From: Bacteroidales bacterium
GTDB taxonomy: Bacteria; Bacteroidota; Bacteroidia; Bacteroidales; VadinHA17
Assembly (NCBI GenBank): GCA_003518245.1
Contig: DOZA01000332.1
Coordinates: 1 to 10,260 of the forward strand
DNA length: 10,260 nt
Direction of reading: 5' to 3'
Positions 1 through 7,030 of this stretch are shown piece by piece (position 1 is the first letter of the stretch; every line of letters begins with the position of its first letter). The translations under genes and the position numbers were made by a program. The notes under the pieces are model-generated. The model saw only the letters and a program-made list of their open reading frames with translations. It searched no databases and had not been told where the DNA came from.

Positions 1-1383
1 CATGGCTTTACCCAGCATCTTGGTTTTGAGCCATTCTATTGTTTTTTGTATTCCTTCTTTTTTGTTAAGATCATTAATGTCAAGACCTGTATAACTATCG
101 GACGAATTAATATAAGTGCCGTCTTCCGTCCAGCATGCCTCTCCTGCTAATATTTGTTTCTTCAGAGCATCATCATCTGTGTCAGGGTTCATTATACATT
201 CAACAGAAAGACCAAATTTGCCGGCAAATTCGAAATCTCTCTCATCATGTGCCGGAACAGCCATTATTGCACCTGTTCCATAACCTGTGAGTACATAGTC
301 GGCAATCCAGACAGGTATCTTTTTATTATTAACAGGATTTATGGCATATGAGCCTGTAAACACACCAGTTTTTTCCTTTGCCAGGTCGGTACGATCGAGA
401 TCCGATTTCAGGGATGCTTCTTTAATATATTTATTTACCTCCTTCTCATACACTTTAGTTGTAAGCTTTCTGGTCAATTCATGTTCAGGGGCCAGGACCA
501 TATATGTAGCTCCAAAAAGAGTATCGGGTCTGGTAGTAAATACTGTAATAATATCATCATATACATCAAGATGGAATTTTACTTCTGCTCCTGTTGATTT
601 GCCTATCCAGTTACGCTGCTGATCTTTGATGCCTTCTGACCAGTCAAGATCATCAAGTCCCTTTAGTAATCTTTCTGCATAAAATGGTATGCGCAGCATC
701 CATTGCTTGAGGTTCATTTTTTCAACCTTGTGACCACATTTCTCATGTGATCCATCTGTAAGCACTTCTTCATTAGCACATACAATTTTGCAACTAGAAC
801 ACCACCAGACCAGTGCATCATTATAGTAAGCCAGACGTTTGCTATCAGTATATTTCCTTACGGAGGCGGCTCCCTTGCTTTTAATTTCTTCAGGAATCTC
901 CAGTTCATCTATATGCCTTCCCTTCTGCTGTTTTTCATCATACCAGGTGTTATATAATTGGATAAAAATCCACTGGGTCCACCTGAAATAGTCCGGATCG
1001 GTAGTATTTACTTCTCTGTCCCAGTCATAGCTGAGCCCTATCTCCTTTATCTGACGCCTGAAAGTGTCACAGTTTTGATTTGTAATAACAGCGGGATGAG
1101 TACCTGTTTCCATAGCATACTGTTCAGCCGGCAAGCCAAAAGCATCCCAGCCCATTGGATGAAGGACATTAAATCCTTTCATCCTTTTGTATCTAGCCAC
1201 TATATCAGTGGCAGTATAACCCTCAGGGTGCCCTACATGAAGACCTGAGCCTGAAGGGTAGGGGAACATGTCAAGGATATAATATTTTTTCGGATTACTA
1301 ATATCATCACCTGTTTTAAATGTTTTATTCTCTTCCCAGTATTTTTGCCATTTCTTTTCTATTTCCCTGAATTTATATTCCAT
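1..1383 (-). CDS. leuS: Leucyl-tRNA synthetase, N-terminal 461 residues (3' end outside window)
   Basis: Class I aminoacyl-tRNA synthetase that attaches leucine to tRNA-Leu in the cytoplasm. Translating the minus strand from the ATG at 1383 gives 461 codons that run off the left edge, about half the length usual for bacterial LeuRS. Visible signatures are the HIGH-type ATP-binding motif HVGH at residues 49-52 inside [15 protein letters not shown], the [12 protein letters not shown] block near 79-90, a cysteine cluster (C195, C198, C202, C216) that fits the zinc-binding insertion, and the CP1 editing domain with TTRPDT (283-288) and [15 protein letters not shown], whose Asp380 should anchor the amino group of mischarged substrates. 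The KMSKS loop and tRNA-binding domains lie outside the window. No Shine-Dalgarno precedes the ATG. Upstream, a TAATTTCG on the minus strand (1419-1426) resembles a -7 box, but I see no good -33 partner. Identity is certain. Confidence 0.97.
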   Translation of the reverse strand, partial: MEYKFREIEKKWQKYWEENKTFKTGDDISNPKKYYILDMFPYPSGSGLHVGHPEGYTATDIVARYKRMKGFNVLHPMGWDAFGLPAEQYAMETGTHPAVITNQNCDTFRRQIKEIGLSYDWDREVNTTDPDYFRWTQWIFIQLYNTWYDEKQQKGRHIDELEIPEEIKSKGAASVRKYTDSKRLAYYNDALVWWCSSCKIVCANEEVLTDGSHEKCGHKVEKMNLKQWMLRIPFYAERLLKGLDDLDWSEGIKDQQRNWIGKSTGAEVKFHLDVYDDIITVFTTRPDTLFGATYMVLAPEHELTRKLTTKVYEKEVNKYIKEASLKSDLDRTDLAKEKTGVFTGSYAINPVNNKKIPVWIADYVLTGYGTGAIMAVPAHDERDFEFAGKFGLSVECIMNPDTDDDALKKQILAGEACWTEDGTYINSSDSYTGLDINDLNKKEGIQKTIEWLKTKMLGKAM

Positions 1384-1462
1384 CGCGGCAATTGATTTAC
1401 GATTAATGATTTGGTTTGCGAAATTATGAAAAACTTATCAATTATCATTATCCTGTAATGGC

Positions 1463-1493
1463 TTTGAAATATCAGTCACAGAAGTTAATTTAG
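1463..1493 (+). promoter_or_regulatory. Predicted Bacteroidota-type promoter for tRNA-Arg
   Basis: TTTG at 1463-1466, then exactly 19 bases, then TAATTTAG at 1486-1493. This matches the primary sigma-factor promoter pattern described for Bacteroides (TTTG at -33, TAnnTTTG at -7) with one mismatch in the -7 box. Initiation about seven bases downstream would fall near 1500, giving a leader of only a few bases before the mature tRNA 5' end at 1505. Placement and spacing make this the best promoter match in the window. It may also drive the radical SAM gene downstream. Confidence 0.6.
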
Positions 1494-1504
1494 CAGCATC
1501 AAAT

Positions 1505-1578
1505 GGTTCCGTAGTTCAAATGGATAGAATGACAGATTCCGGTTCTGTTGGTTGGGGGTTCGAATCCCCCCGGAATCA
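1505..1578 (+). tRNA. tRNA-Arg (anticodon CCG)
   Basis: A full cloverleaf can be drawn by hand in 74 bases. The acceptor stem is GGTTCCG with CGGAATC (one G-T pair). The D stem is GTTC with GAAT around a loop containing GGA. The anticodon stem is ACAGA with TCTGT around TTCCGGT, giving anticodon CCG (reads CGG, Arg). The variable loop is five bases, and the T stem is GGGGG with CCCCC around TTCGAAT. The discriminator base is A1578. CCA is not encoded (CAC follows), so the end must be added by the CCA-adding enzyme. The A after GG in the D loop (position 20) is a known arginine identity element. A hairpin and the radical SAM gene follow on the same strand. Confidence 0.95.
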
Positions 1579-1582
1579 CATA

Positions 1583-1610
1583 CATGCCAAAGGTTTGCGA
1601 ACCTGGTATG
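1583..1610 (+). other. Hairpin in the tRNA-Arg trailer / leader of the radical SAM gene
   Basis: Inverted repeat starting four bases after the mature tRNA end. CATGCC (1583-1588) pairs with GGTATG (1605-1610, one G-T pair), and AGGTT (1591-1595) pairs with AACCT (1600-1604). An AA bulge (1589-1590) interrupts the left side and a four-base TGCG loop closes it, for 11 pairs in total. No T run follows, so it does not look like a classical intrinsic terminator. It could guide 3' processing of the tRNA precursor, stabilise the downstream mRNA, or attenuate transcription. The structure is read directly; the role is unknown. Confidence 0.5.
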
Positions 1611-1635
1611 CTATAATGATGCGAAAGGAAAAATA

Positions 1636-2568
1636 ATGTATAAATATTTGTTTGGTCCTGTACCTTCGAGGCGGCTGGGAATGTCACTGGGTGTGGACCT
1701 TGTTCCAAAAAAAGTCTGTTCACTCAACTGTGTTTATTGTGAAGTAGGTAAAACAACAAAGCTTACAACTGAAAGGATAGAATATGTGCCCTTTAAAAGG
1801 GTTAAGGATGAAATAATACATTTCTTCAGGAATAATCCTGATCCTGACTTTGTAACTTTCTCAGGCTCAGGAGAGCCCACTCTCAATATACGCCTGGGTG
1901 ATGTGATGGATTTCATTAAGGAACTTAAACCTGACATACCAATTGCAGTATTAACAAACGGCACATTACTTTCTGACCGGCAGGTAAGAAAAGAACTTCA
2001 GGGTGCAGATATTGTTCTTCCTTCGCTTGATGCGGCTACTCGGGGTGTTTTTACACGTATAAACCGCCCGGCTCCAGGAATTGATATTGATAATTATATA
2101 CGGGGTCTGATAGATTTCAGAAAAGAATATAAGGGGAAGATACACCTTGAAATATTTGTACTGCCGGGATATAATTATGAACGGAATGAATTGAAGGAAC
2201 TCAGGAAGGCCATAATAAGGATTAACCCGGATTCAGTGCAATTAAATACCCTTGACAGGCCTGGTACTGTTGATAATCTAAGGTCAGCAGGCAGGGAGGA
2301 ATTAGAAGAAATTGTAGAATCGTGGGGACTGGTTAATGTTGAAATAATTGCTGCTGCACCTAAAAGGAAAGAAGTACAATCATATCGTCATGATGCCGAA
2401 GAAGCAATTATCGGAATGATAGCCAGGCGTCCGTGTACAATTGATGACCTGAGCGAAACACTGGGTATGCATGTAAGCGAGATCAACAAGTATCTTGATG
2501 TTCTGGAATCGGAAAATAAAATACAACCTGTACGACAGGATCGAGGGGTTTTTTACAAACCGGCGTGA
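1636..2568 (+). CDS. Radical SAM protein, COG0731 (wyosine-synthase-like) family, with C-terminal winged helix
   Basis: Predicted cytoplasmic [4Fe-4S] enzyme of 310 residues that cleaves S-adenosylmethionine to a radical. The cluster motif is C28-x3-C32-x2-C35 (VCSLNCVYC). The N-terminal PVPSRRLGMSLGVDLVP block (8-24) is typical of the COG0731 group. SGSGEPT (76-82) is the SAM-contacting glycine-rich strand, and TNGT (107-110) and RINRP (141-145) are further core motifs. Residues about 255-308 (PCTIDDLSETLGMHVSEINK onward) look like a winged-helix domain. I chose ATG 1636 because the open frame upstream runs back through tRNA-Arg, because AAGGA (1625-1629) sits six bases before it, and because MYKYLFGPVPSRR is the usual N-terminus. 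COG0731 includes archaeal TYW1, which makes the wyosine base on tRNA-Phe, but the bacterial members have no settled substrate. Its position behind a tRNA gene is suggestive only. Confidence 0.9.
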   Translation: MYKYLFGPVPSRRLGMSLGVDLVPKKVCSLNCVYCEVGKTTKLTTERIEYVPFKRVKDEIIHFFRNNPDPDFVTFSGSGEPTLNIRLGDVMDFIKELKPDIPIAVLTNGTLLSDRQVRKELQGADIVLPSLDAATRGVFTRINRPAPGIDIDNYIRGLIDFRKEYKGKIHLEIFVLPGYNYERNELKELRKAIIRINPDSVQLNTLDRPGTVDNLRSAGREELEEIVESWGLVNVEIIAAAPKRKEVQSYRHDAEEAIIGMIARRPCTIDDLSETLGMHVSEINKYLDVLESENKIQPVRQDRGVFYKPA

Positions 2569-2666
2569 TGGCGTTTCAAGAATCCCTGACTTTCCCAATA
2601 ATTCAAATTAAAAAGTTTATTATAAATTAACCTTTTCCTGAAAAAGACGGACAGAACCAAAAGCCA

Positions 2667-4829
2667 ATGAAAAGAAGTATTATTACTCTTATTCTGACTG
2701 TGCTGACAATCATAAGCCTTTTTCCCCAGTCAGATCCTCTGAAACCATTAAAGACAGACATACCTCCTGAAATAGATGGGTTACTTAATGACAGACTGTG
2801 GGGAATTGCTCCCTCGGTATCAGGGTTTAAATCTTTCATACCCGATTTTGGTAAAGACCTTGATTTCAAAACAGTAGTATATATGGCCTATGATGAGGAA
2901 AACCTCTATTTTGCTTACAGGTGCTTTGATGATGAGCCGGATAAGATAAAAGCTTCAGTTAATTCAAGGGATAATATACTTCATGATGACTGGGTATGTA
3001 TAAACCTGGATAGTTTTAATGACCAGCAATCATTATACGCTTTTTATATAAACCCCCATGGCATACAAATGGACAGCCGTTTTGCTGGGGGGCTTGAAGA
3101 TAATAGTGTTGATTTTGTATGGTACAGTGCAGGAGCATTATTCGATAAGGGATACACTATTGAAGTGCAGATACCTCTTAAAAGCATCCGTTTTTCAAAC
3201 AGGGAGCCTGTTGAGATGGCAGTATTTTTTGAGAGAAAAATCAGCAGACAGGCTACACAGGGGTCATATCCTCCAATGGACCCTGCTAAGGGTTTTGCCT
3301 TTCTTACCCAGATGAAGCCGATGATATATAATGATGTTAAGCATTATTCCCTTTTTGAGATACTACCGGCATTTACTTACTTATACCGTAACCGGCATAC
3401 TGAAGGCGAGATGGGTAATGATGAGCGCTTGCCAAAGTTCAGCCTTACTACCAAGTACGGTATTACGTCACAGTTAATACTCGATGGAACGCTTAATCCT
3501 GATTTCAGCCAGGTTGAAGCTGATGCGGGCCAGGTAGATATTAACCTGCGGTACAAGGTTTATTATCCTGAGAAAAGACCATTTTTCCTGGAAGGACATG
3601 ATAATTTCAATTTTGCTGCTACCCAGGCTGATGAACATGATCCCGTCAACACATTGGTGCATACACGGTCGATTGTTAACCCTTATGCAGGTGTTAAGCT
3701 TACAGGTAAGGCCGGAGAAAGAATCACCCTGGCCGCTCTTTATGCAGCAGATCGTGTGAACAGCGAATTTGATACTGTCGACAATTCAATTGCTCATTTC
3801 CCCGTATTAAGGATGAAATATCGTCTTTCAGATGATAGCTTCCTTGGAGCTATTTATACAGGAAGGGAGCTTGATACTGCTCATAACAGGCTGGGGGGCC
3901 TTGACGGGCTTCTAAGGGTCAGTAAGGGAAGTACCATACAGTATAATGCTGTCTTATCATCTGAAAGCTACAAGCGGGATGATGAACCACAGAAAGGTTA
4001 TATGCTTGCCGCAGAGTACGGGCATGATAGCAGGCAATTAAGTTATTCCTTCGGTGGGAAAAGTATAAGTACAGGCTTTGCTGCTGCAACAGGATATGTC
4101 AAGCGCAAAGGAATAAACTACTTCAAAGGTTTATTCAAACCAAAGTTCTACCCTGAAATAAAATTTATAAGGCGTATTGACCTCGAGCTATTTTCCAGGC
4201 AGGCTTATGATATTGAATATAAATTATGGGAGACAGTTGATTACCTTGCCAGCTGGATTTATTTCAGTGGATCAACTTTCATTAAGCTAAAAGCGGAATA
4301 TGCCACCGAGATTTTCAGGGCAGAGAGATTTAATACAGGAGGCTTCCATGCTCTTGTAAGTACCCAGATAGGAAAAAAAGTAAACCTTGCGTGTTTATAC
4401 CAGCGTCTTGGCTCAATTTATTACTCGGCCGAACCATACCAGGGAATATCCGATAACCTGGTGTTTATGGGAGCCTACAAACCTTCTGATAAGTTACACC
4501 TAGATCTTACATTCCGGTATTCTGATTTCAGTGATGTCAGCACAGCTGAACAGGTTTATGATTATTTTATCCTGAGAGGTGAGATAACATACCAGATGAA
4601 TAAGTACTTTTTTCTTCGCACAATAACAGAGTATAACAGTTACCGGGATCAGTTACTTACTGATTTTCTTGCATCTTTTACCTGGGTACCGGGAACAGTT
4701 GTGTATTTAGGTTATGGGTCACTATATGAAAAACTGAGATGGGAGGACGGCAGGTATATAAGGGATGAGCGTTTTCTTGAAACTACCACGGGCTTCTTCT
4801 TTAAATGTTCGTACCTGTACAGGTTTTAA
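2667..4829 (+). CDS. DUF5916 protein: CBM9-like domain plus predicted outer-membrane beta-barrel
   Basis: Large envelope protein of 720 residues. Residues 1-21 form a basic then hydrophobic signal peptide. Residues about 30-220 resemble a carbohydrate-binding module family 9-like beta-sandwich (EIDGLLNDRLWG, YMAYDEENLYFAYRCFDDEP, then HDDWV with a conserved acidic pair). The following region carries the DUF5916 hallmarks LNPDFSQVEADAGQVDIN (276-293) and YYPEKRPFFLEG (299-310). The remainder is rich in alternating aromatic/polar strands and ends in SYLYRF, the terminal aromatic expected for barrel insertion by BamA. The family is common in Bacteroidota and Gemmatimonadota and its function is not established; polymer handling at the surface is a guess from the CBM9 part. 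Neither Shine-Dalgarno nor a convincing promoter appears in the 98-base gap after the radical SAM gene. Its stop overlaps that of the convergent gene on its right. Confidence 0.85.
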   Translation: MKRSIITLILTVLTIISLFPQSDPLKPLKTDIPPEIDGLLNDRLWGIAPSVSGFKSFIPDFGKDLDFKTVVYMAYDEENLYFAYRCFDDEPDKIKASVNSRDNILHDDWVCINLDSFNDQQSLYAFYINPHGIQMDSRFAGGLEDNSVDFVWYSAGALFDKGYTIEVQIPLKSIRFSNREPVEMAVFFERKISRQATQGSYPPMDPAKGFAFLTQMKPMIYNDVKHYSLFEILPAFTYLYRNRHTEGEMGNDERLPKFSLTTKYGITSQLILDGTLNPDFSQVEADAGQVDINLRYKVYYPEKRPFFLEGHDNFNFAATQADEHDPVNTLVHTRSIVNPYAGVKLTGKAGERITLAALYAADRVNSEFDTVDNSIAHFPVLRMKYRLSDDSFLGAIYTGRELDTAHNRLGGLDGLLRVSKGSTIQYNAVLSSESYKRDDEPQKGYMLAAEYGHDSRQLSYSFGGKSISTGFAAATGYVKRKGINYFKGLFKPKFYPEIKFIRRIDLELFSRQAYDIEYKLWETVDYLASWIYFSGSTFIKLKAEYATEIFRAERFNTGGFHALVSTQIGKKVNLACLYQRLGSIYYSAEPYQGISDNLVFMGAYKPSDKLHLDLTFRYSDFSDVSTAEQVYDYFILRGEITYQMNKYFFLRTITEYNSYRDQLLTDFLASFTWVPGTVVYLGYGSLYEKLRWEDGRYIRDERFLETTTGFFFKCSYLYRF

Positions 4830-5395
4830 TCCATCTGCAGCATTCTTATATCCTCAATTATGCTGAAGGCTGATTCTGTGCTTCTCAGGGGTGAGAGAGA
4901 AAGCATACGCCTGACAGAATTAAGATCAGAAAGTAATATATCACCCTTATCATAGAGTATATCAAACAATATGGCTGTTTTCAGCGAATTGCCTCTGCTG
5001 CGAACTGTGCATTCAAGATTTCTGCCCGGGAAAATATGGAAGTATCGAGGGTTATTATCAAGATGTTTTATTACCCACTGTGATGAATCGGACAGAGTAC
5101 ATTTATTATAGTCTTTCCCGGTCTGACTTAGCCATACGAGAAAGGATTTTTCATTCATTATATTCTCTTTTTCCCTGAACAGGGATACTTCACTAACAAT
5201 ATCTCCAACATCAAGGGAGCCTGTATATATATCTGCTACTGAACTGCCCAGGTGTTTGAGCAATGGAATAATATTACTTTTTATTTTTTCTTCGCTTATA
5301 ATTGAACATTTACCTGAAAAAGATCTTATAAAACCCATATGATGTTTCAGAGGATTAAAGTTTACAGGTACCGGTATTTCGTTCCAGTTGTTCAT
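4826..5395 (-). CDS. Protein of unknown function, 189 residues
   Basis: I do not recognise this protein. It starts at ATG 5395 and has no signal peptide, no clear membrane segment and no motif I can assign, so it is probably cytoplasmic. It has a hydrophilic N-terminus with two histidines (H18, H19), cysteines at 30, 99 and 129, and a C-terminal part (about 136-189) that reads as helical: LKTAILFDILYDKGDILLSD, then SVRRMLSLSPLRS. Coding is supported by its uninterrupted length, an ATG start, and protein-like composition. It follows the exb operon on the same strand but lies beyond that operon's terminator hairpin, so it either depends on read-through or has its own promoter that I could not identify. 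Its last four bases overlap the end of the convergent DUF5916 gene. Confidence 0.72.
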   Translation of the reverse strand: MNNWNEIPVPVNFNPLKHHMGFIRSFSGKCSIISEEKIKSNIIPLLKHLGSSVADIYTGSLDVGDIVSEVSLFREKENIMNEKSFLVWLSQTGKDYNKCTLSDSSQWVIKHLDNNPRYFHIFPGRNLECTVRSRGNSLKTAILFDILYDKGDILLSDLNSVRRMLSLSPLRSTESAFSIIEDIRMLQMD

Positions 5396-5406
5396 CAGGT
5401 ACAGAT

Positions 5407-5439
5407 AAAAAAGCCCTGACTTTTACTGGTCAGGGCTTT
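5407..5439 (-). terminator. Intrinsic terminator of the exb operon
   Basis: Perfect 11-base inverted repeat: AAAGCCCTGAC at 5410-5420 and GTCAGGGCTTT at 5429-5439, with an eight-base loop. Read on the minus strand, the right arm runs into six consecutive T bases (rc of 5407-5412), the classical rho-independent layout. It lies 17 bases after the exbD2 stop and 11 bases before the start of the 189-residue gene, so it ends exb transcription and should reduce expression of that next gene unless it has its own promoter. Confidence 0.85.
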
Positions 5440-5456
5440 AATATATTGTTGCATGA

Positions 5457-5942
5457 TCAGTCAAGCCTTCTGATCTGATCAACATTTCTATTTGCGTACA
5501 TGATTTTCAGCGCGTTAGCCCTGCGCAGTGCCAGTTTTACTTCTGTCACAATCTGCATTCTTGTAGACTGGTCAATCTTAAGTGAAACAAGCATTTTAGC
5601 CTGGTCGGATTCATCAAGTGTTTCCCTCTCCTGGGCAATAAAATCCTGAATATCATCTACTTCTTTGAATGCATCGTTAAGCTGTATTTTAGGTTCGGAG
5701 CCAAAAGTAGCCTGGAGATTTGGCAATGGTTTGCCTATATAAATAAAGCTTGCCAGTGATTTTTTCTCCAGGTTTTTTCCTTGAGTTGCTTCAGGTACAG
5801 TGACCTGAATCTTCAGATCAACCTCTTTCATAACAGTTACCGTCATGAAGAAAAATAAAAGCATGAATACGATATCAGGTAGTGATGCGGTATTTATTTT
5901 ACCAGCACCTGTTTTACTCGTACTTCTTTTAAATTTACTCAT
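5457..5942 (-). CDS. exbD: ExbD/TolR-family biopolymer transport protein, second copy
   Basis: Protein of 161 residues with the ExbD/TolR plan: a short basic cytoplasmic N-terminus, one membrane helix (about 21-39, LPDIVFMLLFFFMTVTVM), and a periplasmic domain. Asp23 in the helix is the conserved acidic residue that carries protons through the ExbB/TolQ pore. The periplasmic part (about 43-161) contains ISLKID-like strands (VSLKIDQSTR) and ends with a helix and RRLD. Together with ExbB it should convert the proton gradient into mechanical work on a TonB- or TolA-like partner not encoded here. The ATG lies one base after the exbD1 stop, and GGAGGAG six bases before it (inside exbD1) is an unusually strong ribosome-binding site for this phylum. 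A terminator follows directly. It differs clearly from the neighbouring copy in sequence and tail, so the two are not a recent duplication. Confidence 0.93.
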   Translation of the reverse strand: MSKFKRSTSKTGAGKINTASLPDIVFMLLFFFMTVTVMKEVDLKIQVTVPEATQGKNLEKKSLASFIYIGKPLPNLQATFGSEPKIQLNDAFKEVDDIQDFIAQERETLDESDQAKMLVSLKIDQSTRMQIVTEVKLALRRANALKIMYANRNVDQIRRLD

Positions 5943-5943
5943 A

Positions 5944-6528
5944 TTATTCTCCTCCGATCTTTTTAGGTTCTGCTTCTGAGATAGGTGCGTTATAGTATTC
6001 GTCTACTGCGGACATCTGATTATCGTTAAGATCGTCATAGGGTATACCCCATTTCTGCATTGCCAGATCATTTCTCACCTCATCCCTGGCAGCAAGCAGT
6101 TCGTTCTGAACCGCAATATATACACCATAGGTAGTCCCATAGTCGTTCTGTAATGATATTACAGCTTGTTTAGCTACGCGTACCAGTCCAAAATAAGGAA
6201 TATTTTTCTCTATTTTTTCGGGCAAATCATCAGCATCGTTAGGATTAAGGATAAATTCCTTTGTGATATCCCTTAGTTCATCAATATGAATAATCTCGCC
6301 TTCCACAAGAAGCATATTATCCTTATTAACTTTTACAACTAGAATATTCCTTTCATGTATCCGCTGTTCATCGCTTTGTTCTGTTTTTGGATCGGGTATG
6401 GGCGGGAGTTTACGCATAAGACCTGTATCAGTATCCATGGTTGTTGTTACCAGGAAAAAGATAAGCAGGAGGAATGCTATATCCGCCATTGAGCCAGCAT
6501 TTATTTCCTGTACTTCCCTACTTGCCAT
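5944..6528 (-). CDS. exbD: ExbD/TolR-family biopolymer transport protein, first copy, with extended C-terminus
   Basis: Protein of 194 residues. The N-terminus is short and cytoplasmic, followed by a membrane helix (about 13-30, SMADIAFLLLIFFLVTTT) with the conserved proton-carrying Asp16. A proline-rich linker (LPPIPDP, 41-47) leads to a periplasmic domain containing NILVVKVNKDNMLLVEGE (61-78) and a region around 125-160 that ends the usual ExbD fold. It is longer than classical ExbD/TolR proteins (around 140 residues): there is an acidic insertion near 96-110 and a tail of roughly 35 residues rich in Asp, Asn and Glu. Heterotypic ExbD pairs behind one ExbB are common in Bacteroidota. It lies 38 bases after the four-helix protein gene, in a gap holding a small UUCG hairpin, and starts at ATG 6528 behind an A-rich stretch without Shine-Dalgarno. 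Confidence 0.93.
   Translation of the reverse strand: MASREVQEINAGSMADIAFLLLIFFLVTTTMDTDTGLMRKLPPIPDPKTEQSDEQRIHERNILVVKVNKDNMLLVEGEIIHIDELRDITKEFILNPNDADDLPEKIEKNIPYFGLVRVAKQAVISLQNDYGTTYGVYIAVQNELLAARDEVRNDLAMQKWGIPYDDLNDNQMSAVDEYYNAPISEAEPKKIGGE
5949..5955 (-). promoter_or_regulatory. Strong Shine-Dalgarno for the second exbD
   Basis: Minus-strand GGAGGAG, formed by the final Gly-Gly-Glu codons of exbD1, stands six bases before the exbD2 ATG. With the one-base gap between genes this favours translational coupling or reinitiation. Bacteroidota seldom use strong Shine-Dalgarno pairing, so it may partly be a by-product of the coding sequence. Confidence 0.45.
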
Positions 6529-6542
6529 AATTTTATTTTTTT

Positions 6543-6558
6543 ATTCCCCGAAGGGATT
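6543..6558 (-). other. Small UUCG tetraloop hairpin inside the exb operon
   Basis: On the minus strand TCCC, the tetraloop TTCG, then GGGA form a four-pair stem (C-UUCG-G closing), with an A-A mismatch and one more pair outside. C(UUCG)G is an exceptionally stable RNA tetraloop. It lies in the 38-base gap before exbD1 and is followed by an A-rich rather than T-rich run, so it is not a standard terminator. A role in mRNA stability or in setting stoichiometry between upstream and downstream cistrons is inference. Confidence 0.35.
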
Positions 6559-6566
6559 AATAATAA

Positions 6567-7025
6567 CTACTTAAATATTCTCGAGACAGATGACCATAAT
6601 ATGGCCAGAAAAGCAAGTCCGACAAGAATATAGGCAGTGAACAATACCGTATCAACATACCTGAGAGTAGTAGGAACATTATCTTTCCCTGTGTAATGAG
6701 GCATGTTCAGTACTGTGTCATCAGCCATAAAGTAAGCGATAATAATAACCGCAGCTGCTACAACAAGGTATATAATACCTTTCTTAATACCTTTAGGATT
6801 TAAAATAATATTAATTATTGAAAATATTACAGTAATTCCGGCAGCAATAAAGAAAAGTATATATGCCCATGACAGGAATGCCTGGGTTACAACCGGTTCT
6901 TCCAGTCGTGTCCCCTTTGTTCCTTCGATCACGTTGCCGAAATAAAATATTGCGGCAAATACTATGGTGACAGCCATGAATAGCCAGAGTATTATCTGTA
7001 TAATTCTGCTAGTTAAATTTGACAT
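6567..7025 (-). CDS. Four-helix inner-membrane protein of the exb operon, function unknown
   Basis: Protein of 152 residues consisting almost entirely of membrane segments: about 8-29, 48-75, 82-100 and 124-146. Two extramembrane loops stand out, one at 30-47 (charged, GTKGTRLEEP) and one at 101-123 (ADDTVLNMPHYTGKDNVPTT). With four helices and a short basic N-terminus, both ends are probably cytoplasmic and these two loops periplasmic. I know no enzymatic motif in it. It starts at ATG 7025, five bases after the exbB stop, and precedes exbD1 by 38 bases, so it is surely cotranscribed with the motor genes. From memory, a similar small membrane protein often sits between exbB and exbD in Bacteroidota, which suggests an accessory or assembly subunit; that is not verified here. 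Confidence 0.82.
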   Translation of the reverse strand: MSNLTSRIIQIILWLFMAVTIVFAAIFYFGNVIEGTKGTRLEEPVVTQAFLSWAYILFFIAAGITVIFSIINIILNPKGIKKGIIYLVVAAAVIIIAYFMADDTVLNMPHYTGKDNVPTTLRYVDTVLFTAYILVGLAFLAILWSSVSRIFK

Positions 7026-7030
7026 TGTAT

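Noticed and set aside
154..1248. Plus-strand open frames across the leuS region
   Set aside because: They are antisense to an unmistakable leucyl-tRNA synthetase and their translations show no domain-like features.
1552..1635. In-frame extension of the radical SAM gene upstream to a TTG at 1552
   Set aside because: The extension would be translated from inside the 3' half of tRNA-Arg, and the protein family starts at MYKYLFGPVPSRR; AAGGA before ATG 1636 also supports the shorter form.
2569..2666. Terminator or promoter between the radical SAM gene and the DUF5916 gene
   Set aside because: Only a five-pair CTTTT/AAAAG hairpin and no TTTG plus TAnnTTTG pair with proper spacing can be found.
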